A DNA stretch of 64,000 nt from Gamsiella multidivaricata. Lineage: Eukaryota; Mortierellomycota; Mortierellomycetes; Mortierellales; Mortierellaceae. Where the stretch lies: assembly GCF_025024155.1 (NCBI RefSeq), contig NW_026251714.1:1-64000 (forward strand). The letters run 5' to 3'. Under the pieces are notes generated by a model. That model saw only the letters and a program-made list of their open reading frames with translations. It did not search any database and was not told the origin of the DNA. A program made the position numbers and the translations under genes. Shown here piece by piece: positions 26,704 to 40,200 of the stretch (positions are counted from its first letter, which is position 1; the number at the start of each line of letters is the position of its first letter).

Positions 26704-29700
26704 ATGTCCTGGAAACTCTCTGCGATTCTGACTGGACACAAGGGCGATGTAAGCAAAGGATATTCGCATACGTCTGATTATCGACAAGAGGGTGAAAAGA
26801 CAACTAACTTGTGGCTCCTCTCGCTCTGCGACAGGTCAAAGCTGTCATTGCCCCAACGGACTCGATGGTTGTTTCTGTTTCTCGCGACAAGTCCGTCAGA
26901 ACTTGGCGAAGACAGTCCAACAACGCATTCTCGGAAGACAAAGTCTTCCTCGGCCACACCAACTATGTCAACTCGGTCGCATTTATTGGTGCATCGGAAG
27001 CCAACCCTCATGGTACGTTAACACGTACTCATTTTCCTCTTTAAGTTCCTGCATGGCAGCACTGGAATCTGTACTGATGCCCTGTGTTCGTATGCTTCCT
27101 TATCTTTCTCAATAGGACTGATCATCACGGGTGGAAGTGATAAACTGATCAATGTATGGGATCCTGAAAATGCTAGTGAACCTGTCTACACCCTTGTGGG
27201 TCACACCGACAATGTCTGTTCCCTATATGCCGATACCGATGGACATATTGTGTCCGGCTCATGGGACAAGTAAGCGCAACAGAAATCTTCAGGTGTTCTG
27301 CTGAAGGTGTAATACTGGGAAATTTACGTCTATTTTTGGTATTCTCACTTCTAGGACCGCAAAGATCTGGAGAAACTGGCAATGTGTGCATACTCTTCAA
27401 GGACATACGCAAGCCATTTGGGGAGTTATAGAGCTGGAGCACGAGGTCGTTGTCACAGGTACATTAGTCAGGGCCCGAGGGCGCTCTAGATAAGAGATTG
27501 TCGTTGCATTCAATCGACTGATCCCAAACTACGCACATTCTTTATAGCCTCGGCAGACAAAACGATAGCCATGTGGAAGAACGGAAAGAAGATCAAGACC
27601 ATCACAGGTCACGAAGACTGTGTCCGCTCGCTGGCACTCCTTCCTGGCATTGGCTTTGTTTCGTGCGGAAACGACGGTGCTGTTATCGTGTGGTCGAACG
27701 ATGGCAACCCCGTGCAAGCATTGGACGGACACACCTCCTTTGTCTACTCTTTAGCAACCCTTCCTACCGGCGAGATCTTCTCCAGCGGCGAGGATCGCAC
27801 GGTCCGCGTGTGGGAACGTATGTCTTTGCTCTGTGTTCGTACTATGTCCCATTTTTCTCCGCGTCATGATTTTGTTCTGACAGTTTTCATCTTTTATGTA
27901 CTAGATGGTGTATGTACGCAGACCATCATTCACCCCTGCGTCTCTGTTTGGTGCGTTGCTGCCTTACCCAATGGAGATATCGTAAGTGGTGGATCTGATG
28001 GATTCGTCCGTGTCTTCACCCGGAACAAGGAGCGTGTTGCAAGCGCCGAAATCTTGAAGGCTTATGACGAGGAGAACGCGGCTGCTTCCATCCCCTCGTA
28101 TGTATCTGATGCTTACTAAATCTCGTATTCACCTTTTGGCAGGAATGACGGAGAATGATAGATATTTACTTATAATATCCCTCATTAATCGTCCAGAAAC
28201 CAAGTAGGAGACATCAAAAAGGACGACCTTCCTGGCCCAGAGGCTTTGCAGCAACCGGGACGCAAAGATCAGGATGTCAAGATGGTTCGCGTCGGAGACA
28301 CTGTTGAGGCCCACCAGGTAAGTCTTGGCTAAGGCTATTTTTTTTTTCTTTTCGTTTTTCTTTTCGTATCCAGCTCTGGCGTAATTGGCTAAAATGACTT
28401 ACACCTTTTTTTGACAATACTGTAGTGGTCAAATGCTGAGCAGTCTTGGTCAAAAATCGGAGAGGTCGTGGATGCAGTCGGTCAAAACAGGAAGCAGCTC
28501 TATGGAGGGGTGGAATACGATCATGTTTTCGATATCGACGTTGGAGAGGGCCTTCCTGCCTTGAAGTTGCCATTTAATGTCACTGAGAACCCGTACACAG
28601 CTGCACAGGCGTTCTTGACCAAACACGACCTCCCACTGGAATACCTGGACCAAGTCGCGAATTTTATCACCAAGAATGCGCGTGCTGTATCCCAAGGGGA
28701 GACTGCAGCTGCTGGAGACCCTCTGACAGGTACACGCCTGATATGGCTTGCAAGTTTGCGTGGTCGTGTGTAGCAAGCTGCAGATATGCTAATCTGCTTT
28801 TTCTTTCCATAGGCGGTTCGCGTTACACCCCTGCACAGAGCGTCTCGTCCTCACTTGGATCAGTACGTGACACTACCCAGCTATGCTTTTAAACAGAACT
28901 TCATTGAAGAATACTATTCGCTTACGTTTGCTGAATTTTCATATCACTAGTATAATCCATGGGGCAATGACGCTCCAAAGGCTCAGCCAGCCGTCAAGCG
29001 CCTCATTCCGCAGGTGTGTATTCATTTTGCTCAAGCGAGCAGCGCGTGAACCTCATTGATGTGTCCAAGCTGCCAACTAGAGATTAATATGACTCAAAAT
29101 CATGTCTATAGCTCACGAATGTCCCTTTCAAGGATGCCAACCTCTCCGCAATTCACAAGAAGATTCTGCAGCTGAACACGGAACTGGCCTCTTCCAGCGC
29201 GGCTCTTTCCAGCGCGGATCTACAGCAACTTGAGTCACTCTTCAAATTTTTGGGCGCGCCACCTAAGCAGCCGACAGCACAGCCGCAGTACGTTTCGCTG
29301 CTGCTAAAGATTTTCAACACCTGGCCCGAGGCATCACGCTTCCCCGCTATAGATTTGTTGAGGTTGTTGACGCTATATTCCACGAGTCCGGCAGAGACAC
29401 CAGATCTACTCAAAACACTGCTGACCGCATCGCGCACTCATGAAACAAGCCTTATGCTGGTCGCACGCCTTATCGTCAACTTTTGCGAGACCGACCTGGG
29501 ACGCGAGGTGGCCATGAACGAAATTTCGACTGTATTAGAGTTCATGGAGGATGACGCTGTTTGGCAGAGCACCAACAAGAACCTGAAGATCGCGCTGGCA
29601 ACCGTTTATATGAGTTACTCAACTATTCTTTTGAAGCGCCATGATGACGATGCTTTGGCCATTCAGTATGTTGGGGTATTGACCAAAATCCTTGAGAAGG

Positions 29701-29990
29701 AGAGGGAGCAGCAAGTGCAGTACCGTCTCCTGGTCGCGCTGGGCAACCTCATTTTCGCACACGAGAGTGCCAAGGAATCGGCAGCGATTTTTGGCGTGAA
29801 AGGCGTTCTCCAATCGGCGGTGCTATCCAGACCCACATCTGAGAGAATCTCCACAGCAGGAGTAGCCAGTAAGTGCAGTATAAGGTTCCTGCTTTTACCT
29901 GGGAGGCATCGCACGGAACTCTCAAGCTTGTGCTGACCTCGATTTTTAATTTCTTTTTCTCTAGATGAAATTGTCAAACTTCTCCAGTGA
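26704..29990 (+). CDS. DOA1: DOA1/PLAA (Ufd3), ubiquitin-binding Cdc48 cofactor
   Basis: Doa1 binds ubiquitin and Cdc48/p97 and acts in ubiquitin recycling and mitochondrial and endosomal protein turnover. The start MSWKLSAILTGHKGDV opens a WD40 propeller of about seven blades (VSVSRDKSVRTWRR, IITGGSDKLINVWD, IVSGSWDKTAKIWR, VVTASADKTIAMWK, VSCGNDGAVIVWS, FSSGEDRTVRVWE, IVSGGSDGFVRVF). The PFU domain follows (QLYGGVEYDHVFDIDV; NPYTAAQAFL), then the C-terminal PUL armadillo domain (KRLIPQLTNVPFKDANLSAI; IFNTWPEASRFPAIDLLRLL). The last exon reads NEIVKLLQ, stop 29988-29990. About ten introns; roughly 800 residues, complete. ULS1 follows 140 bp downstream on the same strand. Confidence 0.95.
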
Positions 29991-30130
29991 AGAGACCACG
30001 CTGGATGTGTGGAATTTGAAAGTTACTGTGGGCGTTGAGAAAAATAATAAAGTTAAAAATACAACACTCAGGAGGTTGCCACACGTTATTTCATTCTCTT
30101 TAATTCTCTTTAATTCTCTTTCACTCATCA

Positions 30131-33100
30131 ATGCCCGAAATTGCGAACATCGAGGATTTGAAGGCGAGGTTAACTATCTGTCGCCAACAGCTGGAGTGCA
30201 ACTCGCTTCTCAACACCACTAAACGCAAGGACGCCCTTCGAGTGGAAATCTTGAGCATCGAACAGCAGCTGGCGAAGGCGCTTGGAATTAGCGACGACGA
30301 TGACAATAAAAGCGACAGTGAGCAGCCGATCGAACCTTTTCAGAAAGACGGGGGCACCACTACTCCCGAGTCCACGCATTTACCCTCTGTTAACAGCCCT
30401 GGGCGAACTCGATCGCCCTCTCCCTTCATGGCGAACCCCTCATCAGATATCAAGAAGGAGGAGAGTGATGCAGAAACGCCACCAATATTTACCACACTTC
30501 TCCCCAGCTCCAAAGCGTCCAGTTCCAACGCTCCCGCTACCTCAACGCTGGACAAGGAGGCAGAGAGTGTGATATCGGCCCTTGTCGATGCAGGAGAGGA
30601 TGAAATGGATTTGGAGGTGCTGCTTAGGGAGCAAGCCCTGATGGAACAGCGCTTGGTTGACCTAAAGCGCAGACGAGAGGAAGAAGACGAAGCATTCGCG
30701 AGATCTATCCAGGACGAGGAGATTCGAGCATACCAAAGTCAGGCAGGCTCATCAAGTTCACTACCGGTATTTTCTGGGGATGGAGGGTCATTGATGCAGT
30801 CACGGCTGGATCGAGCTCACCAGGAGCGCCTGGATGCTGAGATGGCGAAGATTTTTGCCGAGTCTGAGACTAGCAGCTTTAATCTCGCACTGTCGCCTAA
30901 GAAAAAACCGCCGCTGGATCATGGGAAACCCATGCCAGCACCCTCTGAGCGCCCTGTCTTCTCTATCTTTGAAAAGAGACCGAGGATCGATTCAACCGCG
31001 GCAGGAACATCGGGTTTGTCAAATAGAGGCGCAACTTCGTCATCGTCGTCCTGGAGTGCTTTACAGCCCAAAATTAGTGGATCAACTGCGAGCTACGCAC
31101 CCAACATTCCAGCTTTAAGCTGCCCGCCCAAAACACCGTCATTTACCACCGCACCTCTTGTTCCAACCACTACTGCCGCATTAAAAGGCTCGACCTCTAG
31201 CCTCTCAACCAAAGCCTCACCTCCCAGTATTTTACCAAAAGAGGGACTCGACAGGCTTCAGAGCCATGCTGCGGCAATTTTAGGTAAGCGAGTGTCTGTC
31301 TTTCTTCATGCTGCGATCAAATGTATCTATTTATCGTTAATCCTTTCATGCCCATTGCGGCATTTGTAACTGTACTACTTGCTGATATAATGACCATTCC
31401 ATATTAGCCTCAGCTTCAGGGAGCAATAGTAGCAGCAGCAGCAGCAGTATCAGCAGTAGCAGTAGCAAACTATTGCAAACATCCCAAAAAAACACAACAG
31501 TTGACCTCACTAAACCCGTCGTGGATCTGACAAAGCCAGTTTACGAGATTCCAAGTTCGGATGACGAGGCTGATCGCAATAACAATGGGGTCGGATCAAG
31601 TTCAAGCTGGAACGCACTGAATCCGCTCATGAAATCGTTTAATGACCTGTATTCTGAAGCGTCGCACAAGCTCGGAGGCTATCATGATTGCTGGAGTGAA
31701 GAGTACTCGTCTGGAGAGGAGGATGAGTATGACATAGGATTTGATGATGAGCTTGATGGCTATCCTTATGGTTCCAACTATCAACAGTGGATGCTAAACC
31801 AGCGCCTTACGTGGAGCTATGGTCAGGGATACGAGCGCGACTATAATCGCAACTTGACGTCCGAACAGACCGAGAAGGAGCTCCGTGATCTACTTGCCAA
31901 TATCCAAGCCGCCGAGGAGGAGATTGCTCCGCAGGACAGGACAGGAACGCCCGAGGGTATGGCCTCTCATATTGCACTGTTGGAGCACCAGAAAATCGGC
32001 TTGACGTGGTTACAAAAGATGGAGGACGGCACTAATCGTGGCGGCATTCTGGGCGATGACATGGTACGTATTTCGGATATTTGGGTTTCGCTCAAATAAG
32101 GCATCACATCTAGCAATCATCATTTAATCATAGCATGCATTTTAACGCGACTTACAGGGTTTGGGTAAAACAGTTCAGGCCATGGCTCTCATAGTATCCA
32201 GGCCATGTGGCCCAATCGACGACCCAGTAATTTGGGATGACCGCAAGGTATATTTTGAGCCCCCTCCGGAGTCCGTGCGTGTCAAGACAAAGGCAACATT
32301 AGTGGTTGCTCCAACGTCGCTTATCTATCAATGGGCCGAGGAGCTGAGGACGAAGACACAACCCGGTCTGTTGAAAGTCCACATTTATCATGGTGGGGGC
32401 AAATTCGCTGACCCAGAACTCATTCGACGTTACGATGGTAAGTCATGCATCTTCTTGGCGTATTTTTCTCTAAGATCCTATGTAACTTACTTATACAGGT
32501 CTTTTTCTCTCTTTACCCAGTTATCGTCACCACAATCGGAACACTGGCTGCTGAAATTGGCGTCAAGGATGTGAACCCTGCGAAATCGAAGGCCATCGGT
32601 ACTTTGTTCAAGGCACAATTTCATCGCGTTGTTATCGATGAAGCCCACACGATCAAAAATAAGCATACGAAGAGCTCCAAGGCATGCGCTCAAATTGCAG
32701 CTACATACAGATGGTGTCTTACAGGTAAAAACAATGTTGGTTTTTTATCGGTGTATCATATATGAATGGTTCCTTTTATCTGAAAATATTTGAACAATTC
32801 GCCTCTAGGCACGCCTATTCAAAATACTGTTGATGAGCTGTATTCTTTGATTCGGTTTCTCCGCATCAAGCCATACTGTGATTGGGATGAGTTTCGCAAC
32901 AAGATCTCTGCGCCGATGAAGAAGACGAAACAATACGGGCCAGCGATACAACGAGTCCAGGCACTATTGAAGGCAGTGTGTCTTAGGAGGACAAAGAAGT
33001 GCACGGTGGATGGAAGGCCGATTTTACAGCTCCCTGATCGCAACGTGGACAGGGTGGCCACTCCATTCTCGGACGAAGAACGCGCCTTTTACGCCGCATT

Positions 33101-34638
33101 GGAGCATAGAACAAGGGAACGATTTAACGCCTACGTGAAAGCTGGAACTGTCATGAAGAACTACTCCAACGTAAGTAGTACCTAGTGTTTTATTCTTGTT
33201 TCGATATTTGTGGTTGTTGATTACATTTTATTTATCTCGACTATGTCTCTTGCATTTTAGATCCTGGTTCTCTTGCTACGTTTACGGCAGGCTTGTTGCC
33301 ATCCTCATCTCATCACGGATTTCGAAAAGGTGGAAAACGAGCAAACGCCGCAAGATCAAAAGGCCCACGTTGACCATCTTCTTGACAATCTGTTGGAGGA
33401 TATTCGTCGTCGTCTGATTGAACGTGGTATGGAGGCAGTCGAATGTCCGATCTGCATGGATGTCGGAGAGGAGAGTGTGATTCTGAGTGGATGTGGACAT
33501 ATCTACTGCCGTGCCTGCATTACTGGTAAGTGTGCTTGAGCGACCTCTAGATATTTTCGGGTACGCAAACTTTTGCTCTGACGCTATGTTTATAACCTGC
33601 ATGGTTTATAGCTCATTTGAGCCGACACGACGATGACGATCGCAAGTGTCCAGAATGTCGCAGATTAGCTCCTATCGAGGACTTAATTTCTGTCGCCGAC
33701 TTCAATGCTCGTTTCAATCCTACTCCGGAGCCCGTTCCCGAGGATTTAAAAGGAAAGGGCAAGGCCGTAGTCGAGGATGGAGATATCGAGGGACTGCCTG
33801 GGGTTGTAGTACCTGAGGGACTGGATGAATGGATCAGCAGCAGCAAGATCGATAAGATGATTGAGGTCGTTAGGTCGGTCATTGCGAAGCGTGAGAAGAT
33901 CATTGTTTTTTCTCAATTCACGAGCCTCCTCACTCTGATTGAGAAGCCTTTATTGGCCGAGAATATCAAGTACCTTCGAGTAAGTAGGTGCCTTCATTTC
34001 TGTGTAATAGCTCTGCTAACAATGGACGCTCGTTCTAATGTTTGTACTTCTGTTCTCAATAGTATGACGGTGCGATGACCGTGGTAGCCAGAAATGAAGC
34101 CGTTCAGAGAATGTTCAATGACCCTACTTGCTCCGTCATGCTTATCAGCTTGAAATGCGGATCTCTTGGACTCAACTTGACCGTGGCGAACCAGTAAGTG
34201 CACCATGCCCCTATTTATTTGCTCAGGTCTGCACAGCCGCTCTGTCCATGTGTATTTACTAGTGCTCTCACTGGTCATTAGCGTGGTAATTATGGATCCA
34301 TGGTGGAACCCAGCATTGGAAAATCAAGCAATTGATCGCGTCCATCGAATTGGACAAACGAAGAACGTGTTTGTTCACCGCCTTTGCATTCCAGACACTG
34401 TGGAGGACAGAATTTTGGCGCTGCAGGCGAAAAAGCAAGCATTGGCTAATGGTGCTCTCGGTGAAGGGGAGGTCCCCAAGCTGGCGAAACTTGGAGTATG
34501 TATCTCTTTCTAGCCCTGCCACCGTTGTTTGTACTGTATGTCTTTGATTGAATCTGACTGTTTACTAACCCATTGCAATCCCCATTCTTTTTCTAAACAC
34601 AGCTACAGGAATTAATGTATTTATTCCGTGGAGGATAA
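30131..34638 (+). CDS. ULS1: ULS1/Rrp2-like SUMO-targeted SNF2 translocase with RING finger
   Basis: Such proteins combine a Swi2/Snf2 motor with a RING ubiquitin ligase and remove SUMO-modified proteins from chromatin. The N-terminal 450 residues are disordered and Ser-rich, and hold tandem SUMO-interacting motifs ([26 protein letters not shown]). The motor shows [12 protein letters not shown] (Walker A, after an intron), [11 protein letters not shown] (DEAH) and [18 protein letters not shown]. The RING reads [26 protein letters not shown], continued by CPECRR (given here as two short pieces of the same domain: CPICMD...CGHIYC and CPECRR). Helicase C has [29 protein letters not shown] and ends [11 protein letters not shown], stop 34636-34638. 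Rad16 and Rad5 share this architecture; the SIM array favours ULS1. About eight introns. Confidence 0.88.
31425..31467 (+). repeat. AGC microsatellite coding a Ser run
   Basis: Imperfect AGC/AGT repeat at the start of an ULS1 exon. It encodes a poly-serine stretch just before the SUMO-interacting motifs. Confidence 0.8.
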
Positions 34639-37221
34639 ATAGATCCTAGCTTGCTGCCCCCCACGTACTTTGTATCATCAATAGTTCGTAGGAAGAAAAT
34701 GATGGCGCATCCATTGCATCTTATATTTATTTTGTGAATGTACGTCCCTCCTGTTCTTCTTCATATAGCCCACTTTGCCAAGCAGGGAGCGACGCGAATG
34801 TCGAAATACATGCATGGCACCTAGAGCACAAAAAAAAAACAAGAATTTCATGCCAACTATGCCTGCGGCGATGCAGCGATTTTTGCGCTGTGCTAGCAGT
34901 TCACCCTCACAAACGCTCTATTTATGACCAAGCCAGCTCAAGAAGAAAAAACGTTTCTCTAGCCATAAAATGTGATTTTGGGATTGGCCTGGCAGGAAGA
35001 GCTGAAGCCAAACCGTTTTTTATTAAGAGCACCCTGGCCTCCGTCTGAGATCAAAAACTGGAGCAAACTCTGTATGCGAACGGGTTTGTGGGCCACAGAA
35101 TGACCTGCAAAATGCCAAGGGGCAGAAAAGCAAGGGGAGTGAAAGAAATCGTTGTTGTCTGCGTCGTTACTGTTGACGAGATTACGATTTCAACGTTTTC
35201 TAAGTGATTGACAGGCTGCTGCAGGTCTTCTTACTTCCTCCCCGTTGTCACAGCCTCTTTTTGGCGGAGACGGTACGCAGAGATAAGATCAAGGGTTGCT
35301 GATCCTTTTGAGCCCAGTAGGACAGCAAGGAGAGGTGGCACCAGCCAATATATACCATGCAGTTAGAATATGCTCCAACAGCCAGCGAGACATTGGATAG
35401 ATTTCCTTTTCCCTTTGTCTTGCATGCCGCTCGTACCCCGCCCTCCTTCTTTACACTTGTGCGCGTAAGTTGCCTCTATATCTCGATGCCTACCCATCCT
35501 TAGCTTCTTTTTTCATGTTTTTCATTGTATATAGTGTTCATGTCAACTATCTCAGACCGAAGAAATAAAAGACGAGGCATAAGAAACAGAAAAATAAATA
35601 AATGGGCCAGTTAGCTGTGGGGACATACTGAGTGACAGGGCCATTGAATATTGGACTCGGCTTGATCCTTACCGCTTCTTTCTGTGGCTCACCTCCGTTT
35701 TATTGGTGCCACAGATGGCAGGTCTAGAGTGCGCACATGTCTAAGGAATCACCATATCCATAGTGGCTCATCTGGCTCTTTGGAAGACATGCACAAGCTA
35801 GCGAACGCAGCTGCGTGCCTTTGCTTGCTCTGCTATTTTCGTTTTCTCCATCCCCACCCTCCTCGGGTTTGTTACTACTTTCTTTTTCGCTCTTGGCTAT
35901 TCATCCCTTCTTCTCGCCCCTCCTTATCGCTCTTCCTTTCCTTTCGTCCGCGCACTCGTTCCGGAGGCTGACGACCCACTCACTACAGCAGCACCACTAC
36001 ATTGCATAAAAACGATCTCTCATGCTGTCTTCCTAACTCATATCAGGTCCCACCTATTAAAAATCGTTACAGCAGCAGTAGCTGAACACAACTTCTCGCT
36101 CTCTCCCGCTCCCTCTCGCTCTCTCTCTCACACACTTTCATTTTTATTCTCGCTCGCTCTCACTTTTTCTCTTGCTCGCTCACTCTCTCGAGCGACCCCT
36201 CGACCCCTCCTTGTTCCGGCCCTTTCTCCGCTGTTTAAGCATCGGTGGCATAATACATTCCTCTGAACTATCTCGCTGCTCTTTCCTCTTTCTATTTTTG
36301 CGAAAGGCCCTACTATTGTACATACCTCTTTGGGACCTATTCGCTGCACTAGTCATTCAACGTTGCTGTGGGTTCACTCGCTCTCTTTGAAACCCTCATT
36401 TCGCGAATCCTTTTCTTCTCCTCATTCCGATTCATCTCATTCATTTCCCTTTTCCCACATTGCGATCAAGAAGCACAAACTCAGCTCATTCCACCCTATT
36501 CCACGCGGTTGGGGTAAGTAAGAATCACTGACATTGTTACACAAGTGACTTCACTTGTGCTCCGTGCCCCTAGCTGTGGCTGTGCTCTGTTAGGACGAAA
36601 CTGACAATGAACGCGACATTGACTGGTGCAAAAAAAGCTGTCGGGTGGCGACATTGGCTGGCTCCCCCACCCCCTAGTCCCTCTCCCTCTTCCTCTCAAT
36701 GCCTCTCTTTCGGCACTGTAACTATGGCTATTTTGAATTCCATCCATCATTATATATGTGAAGGCGCCATATCTGTTGGGGATACCGATGGTGCCATTCC
36801 CGTTACTGCGACTGACGTCCTTGAGGCTCTAACTGCACCTCACCACTCATAATATGATCAAGCACGGCCTTGCAGTTGGTACTGCTGCTTCCTCATGTAT
36901 AGGAGGTCCTTCATTTAATGCATGGCTCATCACGCTTTGCTAGATTCCCAAGCTTTTGTTCGCGTCCATCTAGTCAATCTGCAACCCCTCCTTTCAATTC
37001 GCTCTCCTTTTCTAACTCAATCTGCACACGCATATCCTACTCCGCTCCACGATGCATAGTCATATCTAACTCGTGAACACCAGAAGCTCTGAGACTAATC
37101 CATCTACAATTTTCAATATCCGGTACCTGCAGCCTGTCTTCAGCCATTAGAGGCCTCCTCAGGCTACAGTTATCCCTTTACGACCTGCTTTTAACATAAG
37201 AGAGAGATAGGTGGTTCTCCG
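34639..37221 (+). promoter_or_regulatory. Long intergenic region and probable 5' leader of the 1222-aa gene
   Basis: 2.6 kb without a convincing gene. The right part looks like a transcribed leader: a CT-rich tract (36091-36192), a very good donor (GGG|gtaagtaag at 36514) and a possible acceptor gatag near 37210, suggesting a 5' UTR intron of about 0.7 kb. The 81-codon frame at 36607-36849 would lie in that intron and shows no domain. 34639-36000 has only scattered short frames. Confidence 0.4.
36091..36192 (+). repeat. CT-rich (TCTCGCTC) low-complexity tract
   Basis: Repeated CTCTCGCTC units on the plus strand, about 1.1 kb before the start codon of the 1222-aa gene. Confidence 0.7.
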
Positions 37222-40200
37222 ATGCCAGCTATCATGAGCCAGAACGTGATCGCGCCAGACAGGATCAAGCCTAAAGGCCCATTCTCGAGCGGAACTCAGC
37301 TACCGACTCCTCACGCCAGTATAGAATCCCAACGCTATCACTATGACCACAGCTACACTGAAAACAATATCAGCAGTAGCAACGGTTATATAAGGCCCAT
37401 CGGAAATGCCATTATGACCGGGAGCATCCCCGCTACCGATGAAGATCAAAGCGTCCTCATTACAACCTCCTCCACCGCCCCATCCAGGCGCCAACGTAAG
37501 ACTCCTTCACTTCCTCTCATTCAGGCACCCTCCTTTCGTAACAAGAGAGGCCGCAAATCCAAGTCAACAAGCTCAGGTTCAGCCTCGTTATCAGTGAGTG
37601 CGCCGTCTCCGAGTTCACTTTCTACCATGGAGACGCCTTTAGGCCATATCCGTAAATGGACCTCTGCTCTCTCCTCTTCGTCCAAAAAGCAGCAGGATAT
37701 ATCTTCATCCCCAAAATCACGCTCAAAGAGCTCTCGGAAAAGCAGGGCCATTGGACCCATCAGCGCTCCCCAGCCATTGATCGCCCCTGCGCCGTACGCA
37801 TGCACTCCTTTACCATACTCAGGCGCCTTAGACACAACCGAGCCTGCAACATCATACCTGGCTTTGCCTACAAATCCTCAAGCACTCCATATGCCAACTG
37901 ACTCCTCAAATCCAAGCAATTACTCCAGCCTGAGCAAGAACTATCGCACCACTTGGAAAGGCAGACTGTTTTATCCCACCGGAAATGAGCAGGATCGGCA
38001 GACGAGCACCAACTCGAACACAGAGGATGTCAACGAATGGTCCAGTCAGGAGAGTGATGTCGACGCCTACAATCCAGTAGCTACCGATCGAACTGAGCAT
38101 CGAGCCACGATACACAATTCTTCGCCCCTAGCACAAACGATTCTACCATCGTATAGGGAGGATATCACCATCGACCTGGCTGCTCTGATGAGCCCTATAG
38201 ACGACGCTCAGTTCGGCTTGGATAGCTTTGGTCCTTTCAATATAACACCAAAGAACAAAGCTGGAGAATCGACGTCTGTGCAAGCGACACCCACGACTGC
38301 TCAGTCTATGCTGGATATTTTGAGCGCAACCAATGCAGAAGACACCTCGCAGTGCCATCAGCGGGAGCAGTATGATATTTACTGTAATATGGATGGAAAA
38401 CCTGAGCAAAAGGCGGGAACGGAGCAAGGAAATATCTCTAACAGTCTGGAAAGCGATGTGCATGACTCTACGGCTAGCCCCTGCGAGCGGCTGGAATCCG
38501 ACCTCAATACGTTCGAGTCGCGTACGTGGACTAAAGGAAAGGACGACTCAGAGCAAAGAACGATCTGGCGCCGACATATCAGAGCATCATCAACATCTTC
38601 TGATTCCTCGACGTCCTCGACGTCCTCGACAGAGTCGTTTTCTTCGGATTCCTCCGATTCTTCCCAGACATCGCCGATTAGTGGTGTATCCTTTTTCTCC
38701 AGTCCACCAAAGACCTTCGCTGCTGCTACCATCGAGTCGTCAACGTCGTCAGAAACTGCGTTATCTACCAATACTATTAAGGTCCCCAGCAGTATGATGA
38801 CCATGCTACCAGCCAGCAACAGGAGGGAGAAGGAAACCTCATACAGTTTTTCGACAACTTCTCCTGTCGCCCCACCATCGGAGAATCCAGGGAGTGAACG
38901 CACGGATACAGGGTTCACTAGACCGTCCCTTCCAGCAACAGGAACAACACATGCGAACCCAAAAGCTTTGATGCTGAAGAGAATGGCATACATTCACACG
39001 CTCAAGAAACTACGCGAGCGAGAGCGGCGACCATTCCAACATGCTGTTCTACTACAACTCGTTTTACTTCAACTTCGCCAAGGCATCACCAACAACCAAT
39101 GCGAGGAAATCGGAGACTTTTACACGTCCATGTGGACAGCTCACTTCCCAGCGAAGTGGGGCGTTTCGAGCCTTACCGCTCCGGGCCAATGCCAAAGTTA
39201 TGTTCAGCAAACGCTGCTGCAGGGTCTTCAACGAGGTCAGAGTGAGAATGGTCTCAACCAGGCGAAGACCACAGCACCACAAAGTAGCAAGGATGCCAAG
39301 ACAAAACGCTCTTTTATTTCATCTATCCAGAGTCGCATTCAGTTTAGCAAGGCTTCTAATGGTGCCAGCGTTAGCAGCAGCGTCAGCAGCAACGTTATGG
39401 AACCTGTCAGCGACTCTGGTGCGACATCGACATCACCCGCATATTATCTATCACCCCCACTTGCTTCTTCGTGTGTGAACCGAGCGAACTCTACGGCCTT
39501 CAAGGACCGATTCCCACTTCTACGGACCCCTCCCTACCCTCTCATCAATTTGGACGAAAAGGATCCATTTCCGCTTGCACCAGCCTCACACAGGACAGTA
39601 TCAGCTACCACAGTTTCCGGCGGGGCTCCCTCTATCTGTGTCGGCTATGGCGTGGATAAAGATGGCCAGGCTGATCTCGACCAACATGAAGCGGTTCGAC
39701 CCTCTCCCACAATTATCATTCCGAAACGTACGACAGGACGAAAAGGTTTGCTCTATCTACAACAGCAGCAATTTCAAATGCAGCTTCAGCGCCAGCTTCA
39801 AAGAAGGCTCGAGACATCAACCATCCTTTTGGCCTCAAATGAATGCCCTGGACACCAGAATTTAATGGCGAAAGAGCAAGACCAGGCGCCATTGCTAGCC
39901 CAGCTTCTCGGGACTCGACCGCGGTTCGCAACATCGACGTATACGACCGTCTTCAGCGAAGATTTTGGATTGGTCACGAAACCACTAGCTGAACAGTCTA
40001 TGAAGGAACCGGAAGTGCACCCGGATACACAGGTGGATGGTTCTTGGACATTCCATCTATCTACGGCGACTCTTGCGACAGGTTCTAGCTGGTCTGCACC
40101 ACCCTCACATAATATACACTCAGCAGCAACTCACGGTCATTTGTCAATGTTCCCAGCGTTTTCTGCAGATGGGAGCACAGGCCCCATAAGACAGTCCCTG

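Noticed and set aside
34734..35048. 104-codon frame downstream of ULS1
   Set aside because: No domain and no upstream promoter-like context; likely 3' flanking DNA.
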